Counted from the stretch's first letter, positions 7,756 through 15,121 are shown. The stretch is DNA of 21,975 bases from an uncultured Ruminococcus sp. (GCA_900541505.1 UQKK01000050.1:1-21975); one strand, 5' to 3'. Made by a program: numbers and translations. Notes: generated by a model not told the origin, from the sequence alone.

Positions 7756-8646
7756 TTACTCCATGCCAAACTCCTGATAAAGCTTTTTCTTATACTCCGG
7801 GTCTTTCATTGCCCTTTCGATATCCGCCAAACGGTTTTCCTGTATCAAAGTTTGATACATCTGTTCAGCTTTTTCGCGCTCTTCCTGTCTGCCGGATTTC
7901 TCGCCTTCTCTCCTTCCTTTTGAGAGTCCCTCTGCCAAGCCCTCCTCGCGTGCTTTCTTCTTTTCTATTATCTTTTCTTCCCACTCCTGCATGTACTTCA
8001 CCCCAATCTCTTCACTGGATTTGATTTGATGGATACGTCTCTGCATTTCGTGAATCTTATCGCTTTTGCACTGACGGCTGACTTTTTCGGTCGTGTGCTC
8101 CATATAGTGAAGCAGTTCTATCAGTTCATCACTGACTCCCGTCTTGTCTGTCCCATGGGTATTCAGAAAAATTCGTATTGCTCCGTCCTTCAAACGCATG
8201 CCCGGAAATTCCTGACACATCTCTTCATAAGTATAGCGATATCTTCCTTTCCCAAACAAATCAAAGGGCGTTATCAATATGATAAACACCTGATTCAGCT
8301 TATTGAAATCAACTTCTCCCGGCGGCAATAGCTTGGAATCTATCATCGCCTGGTAATACCGGCTGCGCTTTGGGAGGTTGTTGGTGTTATCTTTCTGCAC
8401 CTCGGTATCGTATACGGTATCTTCCGTGTCCCACGCCCAGACATCCAATTTAATAAAACGGCTTAGCGGTGTAGTTCGCTGCTCCTTCTCTGGCTGCGGC
8501 AGATGCTTTAAGGCAATCTCTTTCCCCAGAATGATTTCCAGGATGCTGCGCATGATAACCGGGTCTTCCGTGGCTTCTGCGAACAAAAAGCGGTCCATCA
8601 GATTCAAATCTTTCAGTGGTTTCAGTGTTCTTTTCGTTTCTTCCAT
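7756..8646 (-). CDS. Rpn family recombination-promoting nuclease / PDDEXK transposase-like protein
   Basis: A 296-residue protein of the PDDEXK_2 (Rpn) group. It opens with LKPLKDLNLMDRFLFAEATEDP, the usual N-terminal signature (metal-ligand region followed by acidic residues), then has FIKLDVWAWD (Asp68) and VYDTEVQ (Glu82, Gln84), the D-ExQ form of the PD-(D/E)xK core. The C-terminus is a long charged helix with REEGLAEGLSKGRREGEKSG, typical of the family. Rpn proteins are DNA endonucleases that promote RecA-independent recombination; many are fast-evolving and repeated in genomes. A start at 8646 is preferred because GGAAGGAG lies just upstream (8657 onward); the 30 upstream codons look non-coding and overlap a promoter. 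It stands alone, with no transposase partner or terminal repeats that I can see. Confidence 0.87.
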   Translation of the reverse strand: MEETKRTLKPLKDLNLMDRFLFAEATEDPVIMRSILEIILGKEIALKHLPQPEKEQRTTPLSRFIKLDVWAWDTEDTVYDTEVQKDNTNNLPKRSRYYQAMIDSKLLPPGEVDFNKLNQVFIILITPFDLFGKGRYRYTYEEMCQEFPGMRLKDGAIRIFLNTHGTDKTGVSDELIELLHYMEHTTEKVSRQCKSDKIHEMQRRIHQIKSSEEIGVKYMQEWEEKIIEKKKAREEGLAEGLSKGRREGEKSGRQEEREKAEQMYQTLIQENRLADIERAMKDPEYKKKLYQEFGME

Positions 8647-8664
8647 ATTCACTTTTCTCCTTCC

Positions 8665-8693
8665 ATTATAGGGAAAAATGCCAGAAAAGACAA
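8665..8693 (-). promoter_or_regulatory. Promoter of the Rpn gene
   Basis: Read on the minus strand: TTGTCT (8693-8688), 17 bp, then perfect TATAAT (8670-8665). The -10 box ends only two bases before GGAAGGAG, so the transcript would begin inside or at the edge of the ribosome site. Either initiation is from a very short leader or the fit is partly coincidental. Confidence 0.5.
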
Positions 8694-9004
8694 CACTTCT
8701 CCCTATAGCTTTTGTACGGTTGTGCAATGTCCTCACTAAAAATTGGGACTAGTGCACTGGTTTAAAGGGATACATTTCGGAATCTTTTGATTTGCATATC
8801 AGAACAGACCATTACTCACATAACAAGACTTAGATGGTCTGTTTACAATAAGATACTTCATAAGAAATTCCGGATTCGGGATATAGAATCCCGAATAAGA
8901 TGATAGAAAAATCCTAACATAGATTTACTTATTACGCAATGATAAATTCTGTTTTATATTCTGGAATCCAATCTAATTTGCAAAAATGATTTTTCCAGTC
9001 CAAA
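8694..9004. other. Gene-free AT-rich spacer with inverted repeats
   Basis: No coding frame here has a ribosome site or recognisable product. It contains two clear stem-loops: AACAGACCAT/ATGGTCTGTT (8803-8812 and 8834-8843, 21-nt loop) and ATTCGGGAT/ATCCCGAAT (8874-8882 and 8888-8896, 5-nt loop). Neither is followed by a good T-tract. The stretch separates the Rpn gene from the pilus operon and may be decayed mobile DNA or an unannotated structured RNA. Confidence 0.4.
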
Positions 9005-9049
9005 AGAGAGCCATTGCCTCAGATATAATACCTGACACAGCGGCTCTCT
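9005..9049. terminator. Terminator-like stem-loop at the end of the pilus operon
   Basis: AGAGAGCC (9005-9012) pairs with GGCTCTCT (9042-9049); inside, TCAG pairs with CTGA. The better T-tract (ATTTTTG) is on the + strand, whereas the operon runs on the minus strand, where the flank reads CTTTTGG. It is still the only terminator-like structure after the last pilus gene and may act in both directions. Confidence 0.55.
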
Positions 9050-9065
9050 ATTTTTGATTCTGTTT

Positions 9066-9698
9066 TTATAAACTGCTTTTCTTGAATCCTTTCTTCTGCC
9101 AAATTCCCATACAGAGAATTACCATTGAAATCAGCAGCAGACCTACATATATATCTTTTGATGTATCCTCCCCGGTCTTTACTGTCTTGTTTTCAATGCT
9201 TTCCACCTTTTCCTGATATGTATTGGTAAATTTCAGGTCTCCATATTTCGTTCCTTTTGCATCAGTCGCTGTCACTTCTGTAATCAGCCCCTCTTTTCCA
9301 TTTAAAACATATACATGGATTGTATACACCCGGCTGTCGTATGTATACCCTTCTTTCTTTTCTTCAGGTACCACCTGCAGCAAACGATAAGTATAAATTC
9401 CCGTCTTCTCATATAAAATAGGGCTAAGCTCTGCGGTATCGCTGCCCGTTATCTGGAAATCATATTCCTTCTTTCCATCTGCCGGAAGCGGTATGTCTTC
9501 ACCTTCGGGAATGAGCCTATACGCGAAGGTCTGCCCTTCATCAGGCACTGCCGTTTCTGCGCTAAATATTTGTGTCACAGATAATGACAACGAAACATTT
9601 TGTGCCGCCTGCGCCTCCCTTTGCCACAGCAGCGCCGCAAATACTGTCAAAATGACCCCCGCCATTTTTCTTTTACCTAACTTTTTTATCCATCTCAT
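9066..9698 (-). CDS. Minor (probably basal) pilin with FctA/Spy0128-like domain lacking isopeptide residues
   Basis: A 210-residue surface protein: signal peptide (about 1-32), one Spy0128/FctA-type isopeptide-linker domain (about 35-163, ending LKFTNTYQEK), a short stalk, a sorting signal VKTGE at 173-177, a hydrophobic helix and a basic tail. In this fold an N-terminal Lys bonds to a C-terminal Asn with help from a Glu. Here the Lys position is Gln43 (SVTQIF) and the Glu position is Gln108 (YRLLQVV), while Asn159 remains, so the bond cannot form. GGAG precedes the ATG by about 12 nt. As the last gene of the operon, short and with a divergent sorting motif, it parallels FctB, the basal pilin of group A streptococcus. 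The basal role is inferred. Confidence 0.85.
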   Translation of the reverse strand: MRWIKKLGKRKMAGVILTVFAALLWQREAQAAQNVSLSLSVTQIFSAETAVPDEGQTFAYRLIPEGEDIPLPADGKKEYDFQITGSDTAELSPILYEKTGIYTYRLLQVVPEEKKEGYTYDSRVYTIHVYVLNGKEGLITEVTATDAKGTKYGDLKFTNTYQEKVESIENKTVKTGEDTSKDIYVGLLLISMVILCMGIWQKKGFKKSSL

Positions 9699-9721
9699 AC
9701 CTGTTCTCCGTTATATTCACT

Positions 9722-10246
9722 TCAGAAATTACGTTTCCGGATAATCAGCATTATTTTACCTTTTGTATCTTTTGTATTTACCACTCCATAAATCCTGCTG
9801 TCGGTCGCATTTTCTCTGGCATCACCAAGCACAAAGATTTCATCATCATTTATCTGCACAGGAAAATCAATTCCATCCGCATAACGCTGCGTCTCTTCAT
9901 ATATGAGATTCTCCTGCTGCAAATATCCGTTGACCTCCAAACCATCCTCCGTGATATCCACAGTATCTCCTCCTACCGCAGCTACTCTGCGCACCTGCAG
10001 TTTTCCTTCATATTCCAGAGCGATGCAGTCTCCGAATACATAATCCTTATCCAGTCGGTTATAGATTGCCAAGTCGCCTTCTTTTACAGATGGCAGCATA
10101 TCCTCATCCGCCACTCTTAAAATACCCAGGATTATGGTGAAAAGAAACAGAAAAAAGATTCCTATCCCCGCGAGTTTCCCTAATAACAGCAGGAGCTCTT
10201 TCCACCAGGGATATGTACTTTTTTTCTTAGTCTTACCTGCTGTCAT
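9722..10246 (-). CDS. SipA-like signal peptidase I homologue without the Ser/Lys dyad (pilus assembly factor)
   Basis: A 174-residue S26-family protein: cytoplasmic basic N-terminus, one membrane helix (about 17-45), then an extracellular S26 fold. The motif normally read SMxPT is DMLPS here, putting Asp49 (GAT, 10100-10102) where the nucleophilic Ser belongs. The Lys box, usually xKRVIGxPGD, reads VRRVAAVGGD, with Arg86 for Lys. VLGDARENATDSRIYG near the C-terminus is the conserved GDN-SxDSRxFG box in modified form. Streptococcal SipA, a signal-peptidase-like protein needed for pilus polymerisation, likewise lacks the dyad. The start at 10246 overlaps the sortase stop by 14 nt after GTGGAAAG; a longer frame to 10291 has no good ribosome site. 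It is probably a chaperone or scaffold for the sortase. Confidence 0.88.
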   Translation of the reverse strand: MTAGKTKKKSTYPWWKELLLLLGKLAGIGIFFLFLFTIILGILRVADEDMLPSVKEGDLAIYNRLDKDYVFGDCIALEYEGKLQVRRVAAVGGDTVDITEDGLEVNGYLQQENLIYEETQRYADGIDFPVQINDDEIFVLGDARENATDSRIYGVVNTKDTKGKIMLIIRKRNF

Positions 10247-11012
10247 TTTTCTTTCCACTTTCTTTGTCGAATGGATTTTCATATATCTCATCTGTTATCT
10301 TTCCCACCAAAATATGTCTTCCGTTCGTTATATCCGATGTGCAAGTACTCAGGAGTACAAGGTGGTCCTGTACGCTGATGTCAATCTGCCGGCTGCGAAG
10401 CGGGTTTCCTTGTATATAAGTTAAAAATTCCTCTTTTTCTTCTGTTTCCTTTAAAAGAGGAGCGTAGATTTTCCTGTCATAAGCATCTGCTTTTAAAAAT
10501 AAGAAAAACTCTATGCCGTGCCAGGTGCCCTCATAAAACACTTCTCCATATCTGTGTTCTTCAAAATAATCTTTTTCCTCAAATTTATAAAGTTCCCCGA
10601 ACATCAACTCTTTTTCCATATGATGTCCATAGATGATACTGTTAAAATCGCTGAAATCGTTCTGATTGCGGTAATCTAAAAAGAGGGCGCCCGACAAAGA
10701 AAACTCACCGGCAGCATCGGTGTTGACGTATTTTTCATTATCCTCCCCTTGCACCAGGGGATAATCAATGTTTGTCCCATATATTGTGAGCCATCCAAAT
10801 ACATCCGGATTGATTTTCTGAAGTTCTTCAAAGGAAAGCGTATCTTCTCCAGGTCTGTATTTTTCATAGACTGTCTTATCTGCCTGCTCATAGATTTGAT
10901 TGGAATCCCAGATGCCATAGCAGCCAAAAACAGCCAGAACTAATACGCACGAGAGCATCGCCCAATCGACGATGCTGTTCGCGCAGCGAAAAAAAATCTT
11001 TCCCGCTTTCAT
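10233..11012 (-). CDS. Class B sortase, pilus polymerase
   Basis: A 259-residue membrane-anchored transpeptidase with an N-terminal signal anchor (about 13-33). INPDVFGWLTIYGTNIDYPLVQ and GALFLDYRNQ are class B sortase signatures. The catalytic set is complete: His130 in YGHHM, Cys224 in LLSTCTSD and Arg232 in NGRHIL. Sortases cleave LPXTG-like signals and join pilins covalently. Encoded between the pilins and the SipA-like gene, it most likely polymerises this pilus rather than anchoring proteins generally, as the class B-type pilus sortases of streptococcal FCT regions do. The ATG lies 3 nt after the major pilin stop, with only AGGA touching it, so translation is probably coupled. Confidence 0.93.
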   Translation of the reverse strand: MKAGKIFFRCANSIVDWAMLSCVLVLAVFGCYGIWDSNQIYEQADKTVYEKYRPGEDTLSFEELQKINPDVFGWLTIYGTNIDYPLVQGEDNEKYVNTDAAGEFSLSGALFLDYRNQNDFSDFNSIIYGHHMEKELMFGELYKFEEKDYFEEHRYGEVFYEGTWHGIEFFLFLKADAYDRKIYAPLLKETEEKEEFLTYIQGNPLRSRQIDISVQDHLVLLSTCTSDITNGRHILVGKITDEIYENPFDKESGKKNDSR

Positions 11013-11015
11013 TTC

Positions 11016-12179
11016 CTAGTATCTGCTCATACGTCTTCTGCAAACCAGGTATAAGGCTGCTCCGATAATCGCTGCTCCGATTAATACGATGTACGCCAGA
11101 TTATTGGTGATAATTCCGGTGATTGGGTTTGAATCATAAGCATTTTCTACCGATGCTCTGTTCTCGCCTTCGCCAATCAAATGGGTCTTTGCCGCAAATT
11201 CTGTCATTGTAGTGCTTTGAATCTGTGTTCCGCTCTCCATACCTGTAACAGTTGTCGTATAATGCTCAACGGCTGTCTCGTTCAATTTATATGTAGTTCC
11301 TACAGGTACATTATGGAAGTGCACTACATCTCCGTGTCTCAGTGTAAAGGAACACTCTTGTCCTTCTGTTGCTGTTACAGTTCCTATTTCCCCTCCGCCG
11401 CTGTCATAGATAGTTCCTGTATAGGAAACTCCAGATTCTGCGGTAGCATTTTTTGTCATAGTTAATGTGAATTTAAAGTCTTTGCCCTTATCACCAAGAT
11501 TTCCTGTAACCGTCTTGTCAATAATCAGCGCCAGGTTCGGGTCCGGATTCGGCTCTGGGGCTGGATTTGGTCCGGCATTTTTCTCATACACATTGGTAAA
11601 TACAGCCTCATCCATTTTGCCATCTCCGCCCGGAGTATTTCCATCATCATCTTTTGTTTGCTTGATAACAATATCACTGATGACTTTCGTATTATCTGCC
11701 TCACTGTTTGTCACAGTAATAAAAAGGACATATTCCGCTTTAGAATCAATAATTTTGTCATAATCTGATACTTTTGTCAGATTAGATGCCGTCTCTTTTA
11801 CTGTATATGCGTAGATTCCTGTATCCGGGAAATCTGTTCCTTTCAAATCGTGTCCGCCATACTGAAGAACTCCGTCCTTGGACACAGTCCTTAAATCCCC
11901 CTCAACGGTACCTGTCTCCGTTCCCGCAAAGGATATAGTAATATCGGGAATGGTAACTCCATTCGTCTGCAGCCCTTGCGCAGCGGTCGTATTTTTTGTA
12001 AATGAAAATGTGAAATCCGCATCCGGTCCTGTGGATACGTTCTTATCCATTACCACGTCTTTTGTGATTTTAACCTGTGTATCCGTATTTGCAGCTTTTG
12101 CCACAGTTCCCATATTACATACACCGGTTAATAGAATCGCGCCGGCCATTGCCAAGCCTAAAATTTTCTTTCGCAACAT
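11016..12179 (-). CDS. Major pilin (Spy0128/FctA-type domain plus DUF7601-like domain)
   Basis: A 387-residue secreted pilin with a signal peptide ending at about VAKAA (30). Domain 1 (about 35-200) is Spy0128-like, with Lys40 (KITKD), Glu129 (YTVKE) and Asn196 (FTNVYEK) placed for an intramolecular isopeptide bond. A Pro/Asn-rich linker (GPNPAPEPNPDPN) leads to domain 2 (about 217-348), opening DKTVTGNLGDKGKDFKF, with Lys222, Glu301 (LNETA) and Asn346 as a second likely triad. The sorting signal is NPITG (351-355), then a membrane helix and CRRRMSRY. AGGAGGT lies 6-8 nt before the ATG. Two self-crosslinked domains and its place next to the sortase mark it as the shaft subunit. Confidence 0.9.
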   Translation of the reverse strand: MLRKKILGLAMAGAILLTGVCNMGTVAKAANTDTQVKITKDVVMDKNVSTGPDADFTFSFTKNTTAAQGLQTNGVTIPDITISFAGTETGTVEGDLRTVSKDGVLQYGGHDLKGTDFPDTGIYAYTVKETASNLTKVSDYDKIIDSKAEYVLFITVTNSEADNTKVISDIVIKQTKDDDGNTPGGDGKMDEAVFTNVYEKNAGPNPAPEPNPDPNLALIIDKTVTGNLGDKGKDFKFTLTMTKNATAESGVSYTGTIYDSGGGEIGTVTATEGQECSFTLRHGDVVHFHNVPVGTTYKLNETAVEHYTTTVTGMESGTQIQSTTMTEFAAKTHLIGEGENRASVENAYDSNPITGIITNNLAYIVLIGAAIIGAALYLVCRRRMSRY

Positions 12180-12210
12180 TTCTCTACCTCCTATTGCTCA
12201 TTTATCATAA

Positions 12211-12226
12211 ACATAGTTATCTATGT
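12211..12226. other. Small hairpin at the VWA gene stop codon
   Basis: ACATAG and CTATGT pair around TTAT, overlapping the VWA stop codon and the gap before the major pilin. It could affect the relative amounts of tip and shaft transcripts, but it is short and without a T-tract. Confidence 0.3.
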
Positions 12227-14781
12227 CTATATCTTCGACTGATTCCTATGCACGCACCCAGAGTCAAGGCACATCCTGCTGCCAGAAGGAGCAGCAGCTC
12301 CATCTTCCCTGTATTGCCTACATTGGTCATAGGAATACTCTCTTTATGATTGACTATCTCCACGGTCTCTCCCGAAGAAGCATGATAGCTGTCTGTCTGT
12401 TCTCCGTTGTATGTTACTTCGTATCCATTGCTGGATGAAGCCGTTTCCCTGATGATAACATCCTCATAACATTCTGAATATTCTGAAAGGTCTGGAAATC
12501 CCTTAAGTGTCAGGCTCTCTCCCGACTTTAATTTTATTGTCGCCTTTCCGTTTACAAAGGTCAGGACTGTCCCGTCACTGCATTCTACCGAAAAATTTAA
12601 GATATCATTATCTATATGGTCAATACTTCTAGCCAGACGAAGAACTAATTCAATTTCTATTTCAAATTCCTTATCTCTGTCTCCTGTATTCCCTGTAACT
12701 TGTTTAGAAATTGTCAGGCTGTCGAAGTACATATCATTGTTGGTAATCGTCACGCCTTTTTTCAATATATCCAAATCTTCTGTCGCATAGCTTCCCAGCT
12801 CTAAATCTTCTGGTGCATATTCCGCCTCAAACCCGTCTGGCACATCTTCCATAATCGCATACTTATGCCCCGGAGGAATATCAGTAAATGTCCCCTTCCA
12901 TCCATTTTCTTCAGTCAGAGTGATTGCCTGATAGTCCTCATAATCCAAAAGCAACCAAACATCAATACTCTCCGGTATCGCGCTTGTCCCTTCTCTGCCC
13001 CATACTTTCTGCACCGGGATATCCACAAGCTCTGTCTGTATTACCGGCTTATTAAAGTCTACGGACTTGTCTTTCTCTTCCCCGAAAGAATAGGAAAGCA
13101 CCGCTGTATTATTACTGTAAAATCCTTCCTTTCCGGCACTGTCCGTACCCGTGCCCGTCTCGCCAGTATGCGGATAAGTTTTGTTTTCTGCATAATCGTC
13201 ATAGGCTTTCTGAGATGGTTTGATATCAAAGCTCACATAATACGTCGCCTCCGGGTCCAGTGTATAGTCGTCCGCGAAATCCATGGTCACTGTCTTCGAA
13301 TACTTATCGTATGTGACTTTGACACCGGCCTCTGAAGGGATATCGGATGTCACACCGTCTTTTACCATCTTGGTCGTATAGGTGAAGTTCCCGTCTATCT
13401 CCGCGTAAATGCTCAGAGTATCTGTGATTGTCACGTTGTAGCATGCCTTCTGGATTTCATTGGTGATGTTGGCGAGCTTTTCTGTCAGCCCCTCTGTACT
13501 GTTTATCCAAACAGTATCAGCTTCCAATGCGGCATTTCCAAATACTCCTTCAAACCATGTTCTAGTCAGGGAACCATCTACTAATTCTCCCAAGCCAATA
13601 CAGTAAATATGCGTATTTTCTGTTTCTCCGCACTGCGCAATATAATTCTTAAGCTCAAGAGCTGATTTGCTGGCAAGTCTTGCTCCTTCAATCGCATTTA
13701 GTTCCTCTGTGCCAAGACTAGGTCCAAGTTCTCCATATATATCATTGTCATACCGCATACGGTCTGTGGGCTCCCCATCAGTGATAAAAATAATATATTT
13801 TTCTGTCTCATCTCCTGACCTCACCGATTTAAACTGCTCCTGCGCAAACTGCACACCATTCTGCCAGTTTGTCCCCATATGGGCTGTATACCAGTAGAAC
13901 AAGCTGTCAAAGGTCGGAATCGCTTCCACAAAATCCTCTGAACTGGTTCCCCATCCATAACGCTGCGTCACATCCGTATTAGCTTCATTACCGCCACTGT
14001 AACGCACTACTGCTCTGTTATCAAACCCAATCAGACAGATACGGTTTCCATAGTCATTGTCCAGTACGGTATGCGCCATTTTTCCCAAGGCATCCCTCGC
14101 CACCTGGATTCGGCTTTCACTCCCCACTAAACTATCCGAAATTCCGCCATATCCGTCATGAGGCAAATCAAGATTGTATTCCGGGACATTGGTCTCTTTA
14201 CCGACCCCGTAAATCATACTGCCGGAGATATCAAGCACTACAATAATGTCGCTGGGCTTTACTTCCGTCTCTGTCTCGGACATTCCCTGCACTTCCAGGG
14301 TAAGCTTATAGGTACCGTCCCCATTACTCTCTACATACTTACTGTGTTTTGGTACAGCATCTTCTGAGCCGCTGTACGCATTTGCTGTATCGCCGGAATA
14401 GAGTGCCAGACCATTCGCATCGCTCGTCTCCTGAGACGACTCATCCGCAGGTTTTTCTGTCAGCTCTGCACTTCCATTCCCAGCCTTTTCTGACCCTTCA
14501 TCGTTCCCATCTGTACTAACCTCACCTGTTGCAGTAGTTCCTCTGCCATCCGGCAAAGTATCAGATTGCCCTGTCCCCCCGGTATTATCTATATTCCCTG
14601 TACTTTCAGTTTCTGTATCCTCTTCTGTCTTTTCATCCTCCCCATAGCCGTCCGAATTATCACCTGCCTCTGTGGAATATCCGCTGTCTTCTGCATAGCT
14701 GTCCATACTACACCAGGCACTGCATGTCATCCACAATACAAACGCAAGAGACAAGGCGATAAATCGCCGCATTTTTTTCAT
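12217..14781 (-). CDS. VWA-domain pilus tip adhesin with isopeptide domains
   Basis: An 854-residue surface protein: signal peptide (about 1-30), an acidic Ser/Thr/Gly/Glu-rich stalk to about 145, a von Willebrand A domain (about 175-445) with an intact MIDAS (DISGS at 184-188, Thr in HMGTNWQNG, Asp in FITDGEPTD), an adapter region, a Cna-B-like domain (IPVQKVWGREG to TITNND) and a domain like the major pilin's second (SLTISKQVTGNTGDRDKEF to IVNHKE). The C-terminus, ESIPMTNVGNTGKM followed by a hydrophobic helix and RRYRHR, is an atypical sorting signal. VWA proteins at pilus tips bind host ligands through a metal ion. The start at 14781 follows GAGAGGTG; an in-frame ATG 39 nt upstream lacks a ribosome site. 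First gene of the operon, directly behind the invertible segment. Confidence 0.9.
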   Translation of the reverse strand: MKKMRRFIALSLAFVLWMTCSAWCSMDSYAEDSGYSTEAGDNSDGYGEDEKTEEDTETESTGNIDNTGGTGQSDTLPDGRGTTATGEVSTDGNDEGSEKAGNGSAELTEKPADESSQETSDANGLALYSGDTANAYSGSEDAVPKHSKYVESNGDGTYKLTLEVQGMSETETEVKPSDIIVVLDISGSMIYGVGKETNVPEYNLDLPHDGYGGISDSLVGSESRIQVARDALGKMAHTVLDNDYGNRICLIGFDNRAVVRYSGGNEANTDVTQRYGWGTSSEDFVEAIPTFDSLFYWYTAHMGTNWQNGVQFAQEQFKSVRSGDETEKYIIFITDGEPTDRMRYDNDIYGELGPSLGTEELNAIEGARLASKSALELKNYIAQCGETENTHIYCIGLGELVDGSLTRTWFEGVFGNAALEADTVWINSTEGLTEKLANITNEIQKACYNVTITDTLSIYAEIDGNFTYTTKMVKDGVTSDIPSEAGVKVTYDKYSKTVTMDFADDYTLDPEATYYVSFDIKPSQKAYDDYAENKTYPHTGETGTGTDSAGKEGFYSNNTAVLSYSFGEEKDKSVDFNKPVIQTELVDIPVQKVWGREGTSAIPESIDVWLLLDYEDYQAITLTEENGWKGTFTDIPPGHKYAIMEDVPDGFEAEYAPEDLELGSYATEDLDILKKGVTITNNDMYFDSLTISKQVTGNTGDRDKEFEIEIELVLRLARSIDHIDNDILNFSVECSDGTVLTFVNGKATIKLKSGESLTLKGFPDLSEYSECYEDVIIRETASSSNGYEVTYNGEQTDSYHASSGETVEIVNHKESIPMTNVGNTGKMELLLLLAAGCALTLGACIGISRRYRHR

Positions 14782-14835
14782 TCCTGCTTTCACCTCTCTT
14801 TCCGCTTCTTCTTGATACACATTAATTACAACTTC

Positions 14836-14860
14836 ACAACATAATATCTATTATGTTGTA
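14836..14860 (+). repeat. Left inverted repeat / recombination site
   Basis: Arms ACAACATAATA and TATTATGTTGT flank the centre TC, plus one more shared A on the inside. It is an almost perfect palindrome whose only asymmetry is the two central bases. The reverse complement is present exactly at 15097-15121. The identity stops abruptly outside the 25 bp, as expected for a recombinase site. Confidence 0.9.
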
Positions 14861-15034
14861 AAATCTGCGCTGCAGTATCAAAACGTTGATGTACCAGGAG
14901 CAAACCGGTCAAATGGGTCAGAGAAAACCGAAAAGTTTTTGTATCATGGATAGAGCTAAATTGAGAGAGAAAGAACATTTCCCTTCCGAAATGAAAATCT
15001 GTATAAATTTCACAATTTTCTATGTAAAATATTG

Positions 15035-15063
15035 TTGACATCATTTTTCGAACGAGATATAAT
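15035..15063 (+). promoter_or_regulatory. Perfect consensus sigma-A promoter inside the invertible segment (OFF orientation)
   Basis: TTGACA (15035-15040), a 17-bp spacer, TATAAT (15058-15063): both boxes match consensus fully. Transcription would start near 15070 and run rightward, antisense into the recombinase gene. After inversion the same promoter would read into the VWA gene with a leader of roughly 105 nt containing one copy of the repeat as a hairpin. Confidence 0.92.
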
Positions 15064-15096
15064 AGTAAAGACATTAAGTACAATTGCTTTTTATCA

Positions 15097-15121
15097 TACA
15101 ACATAATAGATATTATGTTGT
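15097..15121 (-). repeat. Right inverted repeat / recombination site
   Basis: Exact reverse complement of the left site, with centre GA on the + strand. The recombinase stop codon (15113-15115) lies within its right arm; because both sites are identical over 25 bp, inversion leaves that stop and the last codons unchanged. Confidence 0.9.

Larger units (their letters stand above)
14836..15121. promoter_or_regulatory. Invertible promoter segment (phase-variation switch) of the pilus operon
   Basis: A 286-bp segment bounded by two identical 25-bp sites in inverted orientation, with 236 bp between them and no credible gene. It carries a perfect consensus promoter on the + strand, pointing away from the pilus operon, so this assembly shows the OFF orientation. 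The right-hand site overlaps the end of a tyrosine recombinase gene. No comparable promoter can be seen on the minus strand between the recombinase stop and the VWA gene. Inversion would aim the promoter at the pilus operon. A frame of 92 codons crossing the segment is not considered real. Confidence 0.88.

Noticed and set aside
9722..10246. Active type I signal peptidase
   Set aside because: Neither the nucleophilic Ser nor the Lys general base is present at the conserved positions.
14826..15104. 92-codon minus-strand frame across the invertible segment
   Set aside because: It begins and ends within or near the inverted repeats, has no ribosome site, a composition unlike a protein (hydrophobic/His-rich mixture) and would be broken by inversion.
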